From assembly GCF_006494815.1 (NCBI RefSeq), contig NZ_CP041091.1, positions 124,001-188,000 of the forward strand: DNA of 64,000 nt, read 5' to 3'. Positions 1 to 9,092 of the stretch are shown piece after piece. Below the pieces are notes generated by a model, which saw only the letters and a list, made by a program, of their open reading frames with translations, did not search any database and had not been told where the DNA came from. The DNA comes from Nocardioides sambongensis. Lineage in GTDB: Bacteria; Actinomycetota; Actinomycetes; Propionibacteriales; Nocardioidaceae. The position numbers and the translations under genes are program-made. Position 1 is the stretch's first letter. Every line of letters begins with the position of its first letter.

Positions 1-1379
1 TGCTGGTCCAACGTGCCACCGTCGGACTCCACGATCACCGGCACCGGCTCGGTCTGACCGGCCGCGAAGTGCTCCTGGAAGGTCTCCAGCGCCTCGGTGG
101 ACTCCACGTCCTTCGGCAGGCTGGAGGAGAAGTCGAAGGACGGGTTGAAGCCGAGCGCGAAGACGGCGAGAGCCGCCATCACCAGGCCGGAGGCGAGCGC
201 GTGCACCGCCGGCCGCTTGCCCAGGCGACGGCCGAGGGCACCGAAGCGGGCTGCCTCGGGCTCCCTGCGCCAGCTCTTCGACGGCCAGAACACGGCCCGG
301 CCGAGCACCCGCACCGTCGCCGGCACCAGGGTGAGCGCCGCGACCAGGGTGACACCGACGGCGATCGCCAGGGCGGGGCCGATCGCCTTGAAGATGCTCA
401 GCGAGCTCAGCAGCAGCGCCAGGAAGGCCACGATCACCGCGCCGCCGGCCGAGGCGATCGCCTCACCGGCCCGCTCGATCGCGTACTCGACGCCGTTCTT
501 GACGATCGCGCGGCGGGTCACCGGGTCGGACATCGCCGAGTCGCCCTGCTCCGCGACCAGGTGGCGCAGGCGCTCGCGGTAGCGGAAGAGGAAGAAGAGG
601 ATGTAGTCGGTGCCGATGCCGTAGAGCACCACCACCAGGATCGCCTCGATCGAGCTGTCCGCCTGGAGTCCGAAGATCTCGTTCGCCCAGCTGATCAGGC
701 CGTTGGCCACCACCGAGACCAGACCGACCAGCACCACCGGCATCAGGCAGATGACCACGCTGCGGAAGATCAGTGCGAGCAGGCCGACGATCAGCACGAT
801 CGTGGCGATGGCGACGATGGCCAGGGTCTGCTCGCTGGACTCCTGCGAGTCGAGTCCCTGCGGCACCGACCCGGTGCTCTGCACGCTCAGGTCGGTGCCC
901 TCGACGAGGTCGTCCAGGTCCGACCTCAGGTCCTCGGCGTCCTCGAAGGCCTGCGGGTCGAAACCGGTCGCTCCCTCGGCCAGCCCGACGATGCCCAGCT
1001 GGACCTGGCCGTCCTCGGAGACGTTGGGGTTCCCCTGGGGGTCGGTGGTGACGACCTGCTGGACGAAGGTCTCGGCGCCCAGCTCGGGCCCGAGCTCCTC
1101 GGCGATCCGGGTGACCTCGGCCTGGTCGTCCTCGGTGAGCGCCTCGCCGTCCTCGCGCTCGAAGACCAGGATCGCGGCCGGAGAGGTGGCGCCGGGGAAC
1201 TTCTCGGCCTGCAGCTCGATGGCCTGGACCGACTCGTAGTGGTCGGGCAGGAACTCCGACTCCTCCGACGTCGTCTGCAGGGCAGGCGCGAAGGCCGCGA
1301 CCAGGACGGCGAGCACCAACCAGGTGCCGATGACGTACCAGGGATGGTGGGCGATGAAGCGACCGAGAGACCTGAACAC
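1..1379 (-). CDS. MMPL/RND-family membrane transporter, 5' part (runs off the window)
   Basis: About 459 residues are visible, reading from a GTG at 1379 to the window edge with no stop. A transmembrane segment lies near residues 13-30, followed by an extracytoplasmic region to about 185. A cluster of about five membrane helices follows, one carrying GIGTDYILF, the Asp-Tyr pair that MMPL proteins use for proton coupling. After a cytoplasmic loop the second repeat begins (helix, then a SSSLPKD-type segment). MMPL proteins export lipids or hydrophobic compounds using the proton gradient; the substrate here is unknown. A TAACGT hexamer lies 8 nt upstream of the GTG. The gene diverges from the oxygenase remnant at 1501. 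Confidence 0.88.
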   Translation of the reverse strand, partial: MFRSLGRFIAHHPWYVIGTWLVLAVLVAAFAPALQTTSEESEFLPDHYESVQAIELQAEKFPGATSPAAILVFEREDGEALTEDDQAEVTRIAEELGPELGAETFVQQVVTTDPQGNPNVSEDGQVQLGIVGLAEGATGFDPQAFEDAEDLRSDLDDLVEGTDLSVQSTGSVPQGLDSQESSEQTLAIVAIATIVLIVGLLALIFRSVVICLMPVVLVGLVSVVANGLISWANEIFGLQADSSIEAILVVVLYGIGTDYILFFLFRYRERLRHLVAEQGDSAMSDPVTRRAIVKNGVEYAIERAGEAIASAGGAVIVAFLALLLSSLSIFKAIGPALAIAVGVTLVAALTLVPATVRVLGRAVFWPSKSWRREPEAARFGALGRRLGKRPAVHALASGLVMAALAVFALGFNPSFDFSSSLPKDVESTEALETFQEHFAAGQTEPVPVIVESDGGTLDQ

Positions 1380-1488
1380 GGTGACTGACGTTAGTGGCAG
1401 CGACCCGCCCCGCGACACCGACTTTAGGCTGCAGACGACGGACCGGAGTCGATGCGACCACGGGCTCGCACCACTGGTCGCGGCGGGT

Positions 1489-1494
1489 TAGCGT
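1489..1494 (+). promoter_or_regulatory. -10 hexamer of a probable leaderless promoter for the gene at 1501
   Basis: TAGCGT fits the actinobacterial TANNNT -10 and ends 6 nt before the GTG at 1501, so transcription would start at or next to the start codon. No ribosome binding site is seen. Confidence 0.45.
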
Positions 1495-1500
1495 CGAACG

Positions 1501-2158
1501 GTGAGTGAGGGCTACTTCCCCGAAGGCTCGATGCTGCGCCACGTCCAGTCGCACCGCGGCGCGCTCGACCGGGACGAGGGGAGATATCCCCGCGGCACGC
1601 CGTACGACGCCTTCGACCCGGCGTTGATGCTGTGGGCGATGGCGATGCTCGCGGACTCCTCGCGGGTCGCCTTCGAGACGCTGGTGCGGCCGCTGACCAC
1701 GGGGGAGCGCGAGGACCTGTGGGCCGACTGGGTCAGGTTCGGGGCGCTCTTCGGGATGCCGGAGTCGGTCGCCCGCCTCGGCGGGGGCGACCGAGCAGTG
1801 GATGCGGGACTGGTACGACGGCGGCCGGATGCACCTGACCGAGGAGGCCCGGGTGGTCGGTCGTGCGATCGCCACCGACATGCCGGTCCCGTGGCCGATG
1901 ACCCCCGGGATCAAGCTGACCAACCTGACCGTCACCGGCATGCTGCCGCCCGCGGTGCGCCACCTCTTCGGGCTGCGCTGGACCCCCGCCCACGAGGTGG
2001 CCTGGCGAAGCGTGACCACTGCGGTGCGGGCCTCGCAGCGCGTCGTACCGGACCGGATCCGGATCGGTGACAACGCCGACCTGCACCACCTGGTGATCCG
2101 CACCGAGCGCACCGTCGTCGAGCGCGGTCGGGCGACCATGCGGCTGCCGGCGGCCTGA
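1501..2158 (+). pseudogene. Decayed MpaB/rubber-oxygenase family (DUF2236) gene
   Basis: The GTG frame at 1501 reads through TPYDAFDPALMLW and a FGMPESVA block, both typical of DUF2236 oxygenases. Near 1785-1800 the match moves to another frame, continuing with TEQWMRDWYDGGRMH, then IGDNADLHHLVIRTER and a stop at 2158. The change is +1 (one base gained or two lost), unlike the -1 breaks elsewhere in the window. The N-terminus goes from GYFPEGSMLRHV straight to the GTPYDAFDP block; compared from memory with full-length relatives, about 75 residues of the central helical region appear to be missing. Deletion plus frameshift suggests a true pseudogene. Family assignment is good, decay probable. 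Confidence 0.6.
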
Positions 2159-2176
2159 GTCGAGTCCTCCGAGGGC

Positions 2177-2785
2177 TCAGTCGGCGCGGGCGCCGACGAT
2201 CCGCAGGGCGAAGGTGCCGTAGGCCTCGGCGATCTGCTCCGGGGTCCAGGCGAGGTCCTCGTGGTACCACCGGGCGATGTCGATGCCCAGCGAGAGCAGG
2301 GCCGCGGCGGCGAGCCGGGGGTCGGGGCAGTCGAAGGTGCCGTCGGCGACCCCGGACCCGACCAGGTCGCGCAGCTCGACATCGATCCGGTGCCGCAGGC
2401 CGGCGATCTCGGCCGCGTGCTCGTCGTCGAGCGCGGCGAGCTCGTAGTTGATGATCCGCGCGGTGGTGTGGGCGCGGGCGTGGTGCTCGGCGAACGCCGC
2501 GGCGACCGCGCGCAGCTGACCCACCGGCTCGGCGGCCGAGGCGCGGGCGGCTCGGATCAGCTCCAGCGTCCGCTCGTGGCCGCGCTGGGAGATCAGGTGG
2601 AGCAGCTCCTCCTTGGAGCGGTGGTGCACGTAGAGCGCGGCGGGACTCATCCCCGCCGCCGCGGCGATGTCCCGGGTGGTGGTGCCGTGGAAGCCCTTCG
2701 CGGCGAACGCCTCGATGGCGGCGGTGAACAGCCGCTCCCGGGTCGCATCGGCCCGGCCGGCGGCCGCCGGTGCTGTGTCGCTCAT
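2177..2785 (-). CDS. TetR-family transcriptional repressor
   Basis: A 202-residue TetR protein with an N-terminal helix-turn-helix at about residues 28-62 (TTTRDIAAAAGMSPAALYVHH) followed by a helical ligand-binding domain. ATG 2785 is chosen because it gives the usual short N-terminal tail; an in-frame start at 2845 would run into the operator. The gene diverges from the thiolase at 2877, with a perfect palindrome between them. This is the classic layout of a repressor of its own gene and of the adjacent beta-oxidation genes, probably relieved by an acyl-CoA. The ligand is not predictable from sequence. Confidence 0.85.
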   Translation of the reverse strand: MSDTAPAAAGRADATRERLFTAAIEAFAAKGFHGTTTRDIAAAAGMSPAALYVHHRSKEELLHLISQRGHERTLELIRAARASAAEPVGQLRAVAAAFAEHHARAHTTARIINYELAALDDEHAAEIAGLRHRIDVELRDLVGSGVADGTFDCPDPRLAAAALLSLGIDIARWYHEDLAWTPEQIAEAYGTFALRIVGARAD

Positions 2786-2843
2786 CGGCGCTCTCCTTCG
2801 CATGCGGGGGTTGACCTTACCGACCTCGATGCCCGAGTCTGTC

Positions 2844-2861
2844 ACTAAGCAAGCGCTTAGT
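2844..2861. promoter_or_regulatory. Palindromic operator, probably for the adjacent TetR repressor
   Basis: ACTAAGC-AAGC-GCTTAGT is a perfect 7+4+7 inverted repeat between the divergent TetR and thiolase genes, 15 nt before the thiolase ATG. Size and symmetry suit a TetR dimer. The assignment to this repressor rests on position. Confidence 0.7.
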
Positions 2862-2876
2862 CACCTAGGAGCCTCC

Positions 2877-4097
2877 ATGCCCGAAGCAGTCATCGTCGCC
2901 ACCGCCCGATCGCCGATCGGGCGAGCCGGGAAGGGGTCGCTGGTCGACCTGCGACCCGATGACCTCGCCGTCCAGATGGTCGACGCCGCACTGGCTGCGG
3001 TGCCCGCCCTCGACCGCCGCGAGATCGACGACCTGATGCTCGGCATCGGCCAGCCCGCCGGCGAGGGTGGGCACAACCTGGGCCGGATCGTCTCGGTGCT
3101 CGCCGGGATGGACCACCTGCCCGGCACCACGGTCAACCGCTACTGCTCCTCCTCGCTGCAGACCACCCGGATGGCGTTCCACGCGATCAGGGCGGGCGAG
3201 GGTGACGCGTTCCTCTCCGTCGGCGTCGAGACGGTCAGCCGCTACGGCAAGGGCACCGCCGACGGCCTGCCCGGCACGACCAACCCGGTCTTCGACCCGG
3301 CCATCGCGCGCACCGCCGAGACCGCCACCGGCGGTGCCGGGGCCTGGCACGACCCTCGGCAGGACGACACACTCCCCGACGTCTACATCGCGATGGGGCA
3401 GACCGCGGAGAACGTCGCCTCGCTCACCGGGATCACCCGCGAGGAGCAGGACCGGTTCGGGGTGCGCAGCCAGAACCTCGCCGAGCGGGCCATCGCGGAC
3501 GGCTTCTGGGCCCGCGACATCACCCCGGTGACCCGCCCGGACGGCTCCGTGGTGAGTGCGGACGACGGGCCCCGCGCCGGCGTCACCTACGAGGCCGTCT
3601 CCGGACTCAAGCCGGTCTTCCGCCCCGACGGCACGGTCACCGCGGGCAACTGCTGCCCGCTCAACGACGGCGCTGCCGCCGTGGTCGTCATGTCCGACAC
3701 CAAGGCCGCCGAGCTGGGGCTGACCCCGCTCGCCCGGATCATCTCCACCGGTGTCTCCGGGCTCTCCCCGGAGATCATGGGCCTCGGTCCGGTCGAAGCC
3801 ACCCGGCAGGCGCTGGCCCGGGCCGGGATGACCATCGACGACATCGACCTCGCCGAGATCAACGAGGCGTTCGCGGTGCAGGTGCTCGGATCGGCGCGTG
3901 AGCTCGGCCTGGCCGAGGAGAAGGTCAACGTCAACGGAGGAGCGATCGCGATCGGCCACCCGTTCGGGATGACCGGCGCCCGGATCACCTCGACCCTGCT
4001 CAACTCGCTCGCCTGGCACGACAAGCAGATCGGGTTGGAGACCATGTGCGTCGGCGGCGGCCAGGGCATGGCGATGATCGTGGAGCGGCTCTCGTGA
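2877..4097 (+). CDS. Acetyl-CoA acetyltransferase (thiolase), degradative type
   Basis: A 406-residue thiolase that cleaves 3-oxoacyl-CoA with CoA, releasing acetyl-CoA (or propionyl-CoA). The nucleophile is Cys90 in NRYCSSSLQTT. The C-terminal half carries NEAFAVQ, GHPFGMTGAR with the conserved His, and the second catalytic Cys in ETMCVGGGQG. ATG 2877 follows an AGGAG ribosome site and immediately precedes the thiolase fold. It is the first gene of a long run in which most neighbours overlap by 1-4 bases, so one operon is likely, controlled by the operator at 2844-2861. Confidence 0.93.
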   Translation: MPEAVIVATARSPIGRAGKGSLVDLRPDDLAVQMVDAALAAVPALDRREIDDLMLGIGQPAGEGGHNLGRIVSVLAGMDHLPGTTVNRYCSSSLQTTRMAFHAIRAGEGDAFLSVGVETVSRYGKGTADGLPGTTNPVFDPAIARTAETATGGAGAWHDPRQDDTLPDVYIAMGQTAENVASLTGITREEQDRFGVRSQNLAERAIADGFWARDITPVTRPDGSVVSADDGPRAGVTYEAVSGLKPVFRPDGTVTAGNCCPLNDGAAAVVVMSDTKAAELGLTPLARIISTGVSGLSPEIMGLGPVEATRQALARAGMTIDDIDLAEINEAFAVQVLGSARELGLAEEKVNVNGGAIAIGHPFGMTGARITSTLLNSLAWHDKQIGLETMCVGGGQGMAMIVERLS

Positions 4098-4888
4098 GCG
4101 CCCCGAGCACCACCGCGGACCGGTCCGGCGCCATCGGGGGCCGCCTCGCCGGTCAGACCGCGATCGTCACCGGCGCCAGCCGCGGGATCGGGCTGGCCAT
4201 CGCCGAGCGCATCGTCGCCGAGGGCGGCCGCGTGGTGGTCACCGCTCGCAAGGCCGAGGCGCTCGAGGAGGCCGTGGCCACCCTCGGCGGCCCCGAGCAC
4301 GCCGTGGCGGTCGCCGGCCACGCCGACGACCCCGACCACCGCGACGAGGCGATCGCGCGGGCGTTGGAGGCCTTCGGCAGCCTGGACCTGCTGGTGAACA
4401 ACACCGGGATCAACCCCACCTACGGACCACTGATGGAGATCGATCTCGCGGTGGCCCGCAAGATCGTCGAGGTCAACGTCCTCTCCGCGCTGGCCTGGGT
4501 GCAGGGTGCGCACCGGTCCTGGATGGCCGAGCACGGGGGGTCGATCGTCAACGTCTCCTCGATCGGCGGCCTGCGGCCCGCGCCCGGCATCGCCATGTAC
4601 GGCGCATCCAAGGCCATGCTCTCCCACCTGACCGAGGAGCTGGCCGTCGAGCTCGGGCCGGACATCCGGGTCAACGCCGTCGCCCCGGCGGTGGTGAAGA
4701 CGAAGTTCGCCACCGCTCTCTACGAGGGGCGGGAGGAGGAGGTCGCCGCCGCCTATCCGCTGAAGCGGCTCGGTGTGCCCGACGACGTCGGCTCCGTTGT
4801 CGCCTTCCTGCTCTCCGCCGACGCCGGCTGGATGACCGGCCAGACCCTGGTGGTCGACGGCGGCGTGCTGTTGGGAGGTGGCGCGTGA
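4094..4888 (+). CDS. SDR-family oxidoreductase
   Basis: A 264-residue classical short-chain dehydrogenase: TGASRGIG at residues 26-33 (NAD(P) binding), NNTG in place of NNAG, Ser near 155, and Tyr169/Lys173 in YGASK. The GTG at 4094 overlaps the thiolase stop (GTGA), implying translational coupling. In this operon it could oxidise a hydroxyacyl-CoA or a cyclic alcohol. The substrate cannot be read from sequence. Confidence 0.9.
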   Translation: MSAPSTTADRSGAIGGRLAGQTAIVTGASRGIGLAIAERIVAEGGRVVVTARKAEALEEAVATLGGPEHAVAVAGHADDPDHRDEAIARALEAFGSLDLLVNNTGINPTYGPLMEIDLAVARKIVEVNVLSALAWVQGAHRSWMAEHGGSIVNVSSIGGLRPAPGIAMYGASKAMLSHLTEELAVELGPDIRVNAVAPAVVKTKFATALYEGREEEVAAAYPLKRLGVPDDVGSVVAFLLSADAGWMTGQTLVVDGGVLLGGGA

Positions 4889-5673
4889 TGTCCGCGCCGC
4901 GCACGGCCGTGGTGACCGGGGCCGCGTCCGGGATCGGTCGCGCCCTGGCCACCCGCCTGGCCGCCGAGGGCGTGCGCGTCGTGGTCAACGACCTCGACGC
5001 CAGCGCGCTCGCCGAGGTCGCCGACGAGATCGGCGCCCACCCGGTCCCCGGGGACGCGGCGAGCGAGGACGGCGCGGCGGCACTGGTCGCCGCCGCCCTC
5101 GCCGAGCTCGGTGGGATCGACGTCTGGTTCGGCAACGCCGGCGTCGACGCGGGTCAGGGGCTGGACGCGCCGGACGAGGCCTGGGCGCTCGCCCAGGAGG
5201 TGAACGTGATGGCCCACGTCCGCGCGGCCCGCCTGCTGGTGCCGCACTGGCTCGAGCGCGGGGCGGGACGCTACGTCGTCACCGCGTCGGCCGCCGGCCT
5301 GCTCACCATGCTCGGCAGCCCGGTCTACTCGGTCACCAAGCACGGCGCCGTGGCGTTCGCGGAGTGGCTCTCGGCGACCTACCGGCACCGCGGCGTGGTG
5401 GTCCAGGCGATCTGCCCGCAGGGAGTGCGGACCGCGATGCTGGACCGGTCCGGGCCGCTGCAGGAGCTGCTCAGCCACGACACGGCCCTGGCGCCGGAGG
5501 AGGTGGCCGACCGGGCCTGGGCAGCGCTCGGCCACGAGGAGTTCCTGGTGCTGCCCCATCCCGAGGTCGGCGGCTACTACGCCGCCCGGGCCACCGACAC
5601 GGACCGCTGGCTCAGCGGGATGAACCGCCTCCAGCAGCGACTCGACGAGCACCAGACAGGAGCACAGGCATGA
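4888..5673 (+). CDS. SDR-family oxidoreductase
   Basis: A 261-residue short-chain dehydrogenase with TGAASGIG at residues 10-17, Ser134, and Tyr147/Lys151 in YSVTK. The usual NNAG is FGNAG. ATG 4888 overlaps the upstream stop (TGATG) behind GGGAGG; the adjacent GTG at 4885 is an alternative. Second of three SDRs in the operon, implying several oxidation steps on one substrate or stereochemically different alcohols. Confidence 0.88.
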   Translation: MSAPRTAVVTGAASGIGRALATRLAAEGVRVVVNDLDASALAEVADEIGAHPVPGDAASEDGAAALVAAALAELGGIDVWFGNAGVDAGQGLDAPDEAWALAQEVNVMAHVRAARLLVPHWLERGAGRYVVTASAAGLLTMLGSPVYSVTKHGAVAFAEWLSATYRHRGVVVQAICPQGVRTAMLDRSGPLQELLSHDTALAPEEVADRAWAALGHEEFLVLPHPEVGGYYAARATDTDRWLSGMNRLQQRLDEHQTGAQA

Positions 5674-6652
5674 AGGCGTGGCAGGTCCGACAGCTCGGCG
5701 AGCCGAGGGTCGCGATGACCCTCAACGAGATCCCCGACCCGGAGCCCGGCCCCGGCCAGATCGTGGTGCGGGTGCTGGCGACGCCGGCCAACTTCCCCGA
5801 CGTGCTGATGTGCCGCGGGGAGTACCAGGTCAAGCCCGACCTCCCGTTCACCCCGGGGGTCGAGGTGTGTGGCGAGGTCGCCCTGCTCGGCGACGGTGTC
5901 ACCGGCCTCGCGGTCGGCGACCGGGTGATCGGCTCCCCGGTGCTGCCGCACGGCGGCTTCGCGGAGTACGCCGTCCTGGAGGCGGCAGCGGCGTTCGGGG
6001 CACCGGACTCCCTCGACGACGCGCAGGCGGCCTCGCTCTTCATCGGCTACCAGACCGGCTGGTTCGGCCTGCACCGCCGCGCCCACCTGCAGCAGGGCGA
6101 GACCCTGCTCGTGCACGCGGCCGCCGGAGGCGTCGGCAGCGCCGCGATCCAGCTCGGCAAGGCCGCGGGCGCCCGGGTGATCGGGGTCGTCGGCGGCGAG
6201 GCGAAGGCGGAGGTGGCCCGTGCCCTGGGCGCCGACGTGGTGGTCGACCGCTACACCCAGGACTTCGTCGAGGTGGTCAAGGCCGAGACCGGTGGCCGCG
6301 GTGCCGACGTTGTCTACGACCCGGTCGGCGGCGACACCTACCGGCGCTCCACCAAGTGCATCGCCTTCGAGGGCCGGATCGTGGTCGTCGGCTTCGCCGG
6401 CGGCGAGATCCAGTCCGCCGCGCTCAACCACGCGCTGGTGAAGAACTACAGCATCGTGGGCCTGCACTGGGGGCTCTACAACCAGCGCGACCCGGCCGCC
6501 GTCCGTGCCTGCCACGACGACCTGGTCCGGCTGGCCGACGCCGGCCACATCCGCCCCTGGTCTCCGAACGACTCGCGCTCGCCGACGTCGCCGACGGCGT
6601 GCAGCGCCTCGGCGAGGGCACCACGGTCGGCCGCGTCGTCCACGTCGCCTGA
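5670..6652 (+). CDS. NADPH:quinone oxidoreductase family (zinc-free MDR), one frameshift
   Basis: A medium-chain reductase with a GroES-like N-terminal domain and a nucleotide-binding motif HAAAGGVGSAAIQLGK. It lacks zinc ligands, as in quinone oxidoreductases and enoyl-CoA-reductase-like MDR enzymes. The reading frame fails near 6554-6557: adding one C to the CCCC run restores the C-terminus LVSERLALADVADG to a stop at 6652, giving about 327 residues, a normal family length. ATG 5670 overlaps the upstream stop (ATGA). The break looks like a sequence error rather than decay. Confidence 0.82.
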
Positions 6653-6682
6653 CCTCCCCACCCACTCCTGAAAGGCCGATCG

Positions 6683-7483
6683 ATGACCTCCCCTGCCACG
6701 CTCGACGACCTCGACACCCACACCCCCGATCCCGTACGACGGACCGCGGTGGTCACCGGTGCCGCCCGCGGCATCGGCGCCGCGGTGGCCCGCCGGCTGG
6801 CCGCCGACGGGATGGCGGTCGCCGTCCTCGACCTGGACGAGTCCGCCTGTGCCGGCGTGGTCGCCGAGATCCGCGCCGCCGGTGGCGACGCCCTCGCCGT
6901 CGGCTGCGACGTCGCCGATCCCGGATCGGTCACCGCCGCGGTGGAGCGGATCGCCGCCGACCTCGGCGCGCCGACGGTGCTGGTGAACAACGCCGGCATC
7001 ATCCGCGACAACCTGATGTTCAAGATGAGCGTCGAGGACTTCGACGCGGTGACCGCGGTCCACCTGCGTGGTGCCTTCCTGATGACCAAGGCGGTCCAGC
7101 AGCACATGGTGGCCGCCGAGTTCGGGCGGGTGGTCAACCTGTCCAGCACCAGCGCCCTGGGCAACCGGGGGCAGGCCAACTACGCCGCCGCCAAGGCCGG
7201 TGTCCAGGGCTTCACCAAGACCGTCGCGTTCGAGCTGGGCCGGTTCGGGGTGACCGCGAACGCGATCGCGCCGGGCTTCATCGAGACCGACATGACCGCG
7301 GCGACCGCGGAGCGGGTCGGGATGGACTTCGAGGACTTCAAGAAGGCGGCCGCGGCACAGATCCCGGTGGCGCGGACGGGCCGACCCGACGACATCGCCC
7401 ACGCGGTCTCCTTCTTCGCCAGCGAAGGCGCCGGCTACGTCTCCGGCCAGGTGCTCTACGTCGCCGGCGGACCCCGCAACTGA
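6683..7483 (+). CDS. FabG-like 3-oxoacyl-(ACP/CoA) reductase, SDR family
   Basis: A 266-residue SDR closest to FabG-type reductases: TGAARGIG at residues 25-32, NNAG at 102-105, and Tyr167/Lys171 in YAAAK, with an ETDM segment in the substrate loop. A GAAAGG ribosome site lies upstream of ATG 6683. Next to a MaoC hydratase it probably interconverts 3-hydroxyacyl- and 3-oxoacyl-CoA in the catabolic direction. A biosynthetic FabG role is less likely in this setting. Confidence 0.88.
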   Translation: MTSPATLDDLDTHTPDPVRRTAVVTGAARGIGAAVARRLAADGMAVAVLDLDESACAGVVAEIRAAGGDALAVGCDVADPGSVTAAVERIAADLGAPTVLVNNAGIIRDNLMFKMSVEDFDAVTAVHLRGAFLMTKAVQQHMVAAEFGRVVNLSSTSALGNRGQANYAAAKAGVQGFTKTVAFELGRFGVTANAIAPGFIETDMTAATAERVGMDFEDFKKAAAAQIPVARTGRPDDIAHAVSFFASEGAGYVSGQVLYVAGGPRN

Positions 7484-7503
7484 CCCGAGCTGAGAGGACC
7501 ACC

Positions 7504-7956
7504 ATGAAGATCTTCACCGGCATCGAGGAGCTGGCCGCCGCGGTCGGCACCCACCTCGGCCACTCCTCCTGGTTGACGGTCGAGCAGGAGCGGATCGACA
7601 CCTTCGCCGACGCCACCGGGGACCACCAGTGGATCCACGTCGACCCCGAGCGTGCCGCGGCCGGGCCGTTCGGCACCACCATCGCGCACGGCTACCTCAC
7701 GCTCTCGCTGGTCCCGCTGCTGGCCGGTGAGGTCTACCGGGTGGACGGGCTGTCGATGGGCATCAACTACGGCACCGACAAGGTGCGGTTCCCCGCGCCG
7801 GTGCCGGTCGGCTCCCGGGTGCGCGCCGGCGTCGAGCTGCTGGCGCTCGACCCGATCCCGATGGGCCGCCTCGCCCGCGTCCGGGTCACCGTCGAGATCG
7901 GCGGGCAGGACAAGCCGGGCTGCGTCGCCGAGGTCCTGAGCGTGCTGGTCCCGTGA
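7504..7956 (+). CDS. MaoC-family (R)-specific enoyl-CoA hydratase
   Basis: A 150-residue single hot-dog protein. The hydratase-2 motif is intact: FADATGDHQWIHVDP places the catalytic Asp at 40 and His at 45, followed by HGYLTLSL. It should hydrate enoyl-CoA to 3-hydroxyacyl-CoA, feeding the neighbouring SDR and thiolase. A GAGAGGA ribosome site precedes ATG 7504, and the stop overlaps the next gene. Confidence 0.9.
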   Translation: MKIFTGIEELAAAVGTHLGHSSWLTVEQERIDTFADATGDHQWIHVDPERAAAGPFGTTIAHGYLTLSLVPLLAGEVYRVDGLSMGINYGTDKVRFPAPVPVGSRVRAGVELLALDPIPMGRLARVRVTVEIGGQDKPGCVAEVLSVLVP

Positions 7957-8996
7957 ACAGCACGCCCGGACTGGCGCCCGCCGTCCTGACCCGTTGGTGG
8001 CGCGACCACCTCGGCGGCGAGCCCGCCACCGCGCTGGCCGGAGGGCTGCGGGCCTCGCTGATCGCCGGCGGCAAGTCGAACCTGACCTACCGGGTCGGCG
8101 ACGGCTCCCGCACCTGGGTGGTGCGCCGCCCGCCGCTGGGCCACGTGCTGGCCACGGCGCACGACATGGGGCGCGAACACCGGGTGATGAGCGCGCTCGC
8201 GCCGACCCCGGTGCCGGTGCCGGCGACCTACGCCCTGTGCGAGGACACCTCGGTGCTGGGCGCGACGTTCTACGTGATGGCCGACGTGGAGGGCACGCCC
8301 TACCGGACCGCCGCCGAGCTCGGCGCGCTCGGCGCCGGGCGGACCCGGGCCATCGCCGACCGCATGGTCGACGTCCTCGCCGACCTGCACCGGGTGGACC
8401 CGGCCTCGGTCGGCCTCGACGACTTCGGACGGGTCGAGGGGTTCCTGCCCCGCCAGGTGCGCCGCTGGCGTCAGCAGATGGAGTCCTCCCGGACCCGGGA
8501 CCTCCCGGCGGCCCGGGAGCTGGCCGACCGGCTCGCAGCGGGAGCCGACGCGGCGGCGGCCCTGGGGTCGGCCGGCATCGTGCACGGCGACTACCGGCTG
8601 GACAACCTGCTGGTCGACGCCCGCGACGAGGTCGCGGCGGTCCTGGACTGGGAGATGGCGACCCTGGGGGACACCCTCACCGACGTCGCCCTGCTGGTGC
8701 TCTACAACCGCCTCGCGACGCTGGCCCCCGGGCTGGTGGCCGACGCGGCGTCGGCGCCCGGCTTCCCGGGCGAGGAGGAGATCCTGGAGCGCTACGCCAC
8801 GGCCACCGGCCGCGACCTGGCCGGGCTCGGCTTCCACCTCGGGCTGGCGTCGTACAAGCTCGCTGCCATCCTCGAAGGCATCCACTACCGCTACCTTCAC
8901 GGACAGACGGTCGGTGCCGGGTTCGACCGGGTGGGTGAGGTCGTCGAGCCGCTCCTGCTGGCCGGGCTCGACGCGCTCTCCGCCCGGCGGGCGTGA
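7953..8996 (+). CDS. APH-like phosphotransferase of the acyl-CoA dehydrogenase-linked type
   Basis: A 347-residue aminoglycoside-phosphotransferase-fold kinase. Catalytic loop HGDYRLDN at residues 211-218 and metal-binding DWE at 232-234. In human ACAD10/11 a kinase domain of this family is fused to an acyl-CoA dehydrogenase; here the kinase precedes an ACAD10/11-like dehydrogenase gene, so the two probably act together, perhaps phosphorylating a 4-hydroxyacyl-CoA (inference from ACAD10/11). GTG 7953 overlaps the MaoC stop. Antibiotic resistance is unlikely in this context. Confidence 0.82.
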   Translation: MNSTPGLAPAVLTRWWRDHLGGEPATALAGGLRASLIAGGKSNLTYRVGDGSRTWVVRRPPLGHVLATAHDMGREHRVMSALAPTPVPVPATYALCEDTSVLGATFYVMADVEGTPYRTAAELGALGAGRTRAIADRMVDVLADLHRVDPASVGLDDFGRVEGFLPRQVRRWRQQMESSRTRDLPAARELADRLAAGADAAAALGSAGIVHGDYRLDNLLVDARDEVAAVLDWEMATLGDTLTDVALLVLYNRLATLAPGLVADAASAPGFPGEEEILERYATATGRDLAGLGFHLGLASYKLAAILEGIHYRYLHGQTVGAGFDRVGEVVEPLLLAGLDALSARRA

Positions 8997-9092
8997 CCGG
9001 CGCGACCGGCCCGACCGACCCCCACCCGACACATCACCCGTTCACCCGCCCACCCGACTTCACCGATCGCCACTCACCGAGGAGAGGACCCG

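Noticed and set aside
463..2382. 639-codon minus-strand open frame across the oxygenase remnant and neighbours
   Set aside because: Pro/Ser/Arg-rich with no domain; it overlaps the MMPL gene, the oxygenase remnant and TetR, all supported by motifs.
5670..6652. Programmed ribosomal frameshifting as the cause of the broken genes
   Set aside because: Eleven similar losses in unrelated genes, without slippery heptamers or conserved downstream structures, are better explained by homopolymer errors.
7953..8996. Antibiotic-resistance phosphotransferase
   Set aside because: The APH fold is shared with metabolic kinases, and the gene overlaps a MaoC gene and precedes acyl-CoA dehydrogenases.
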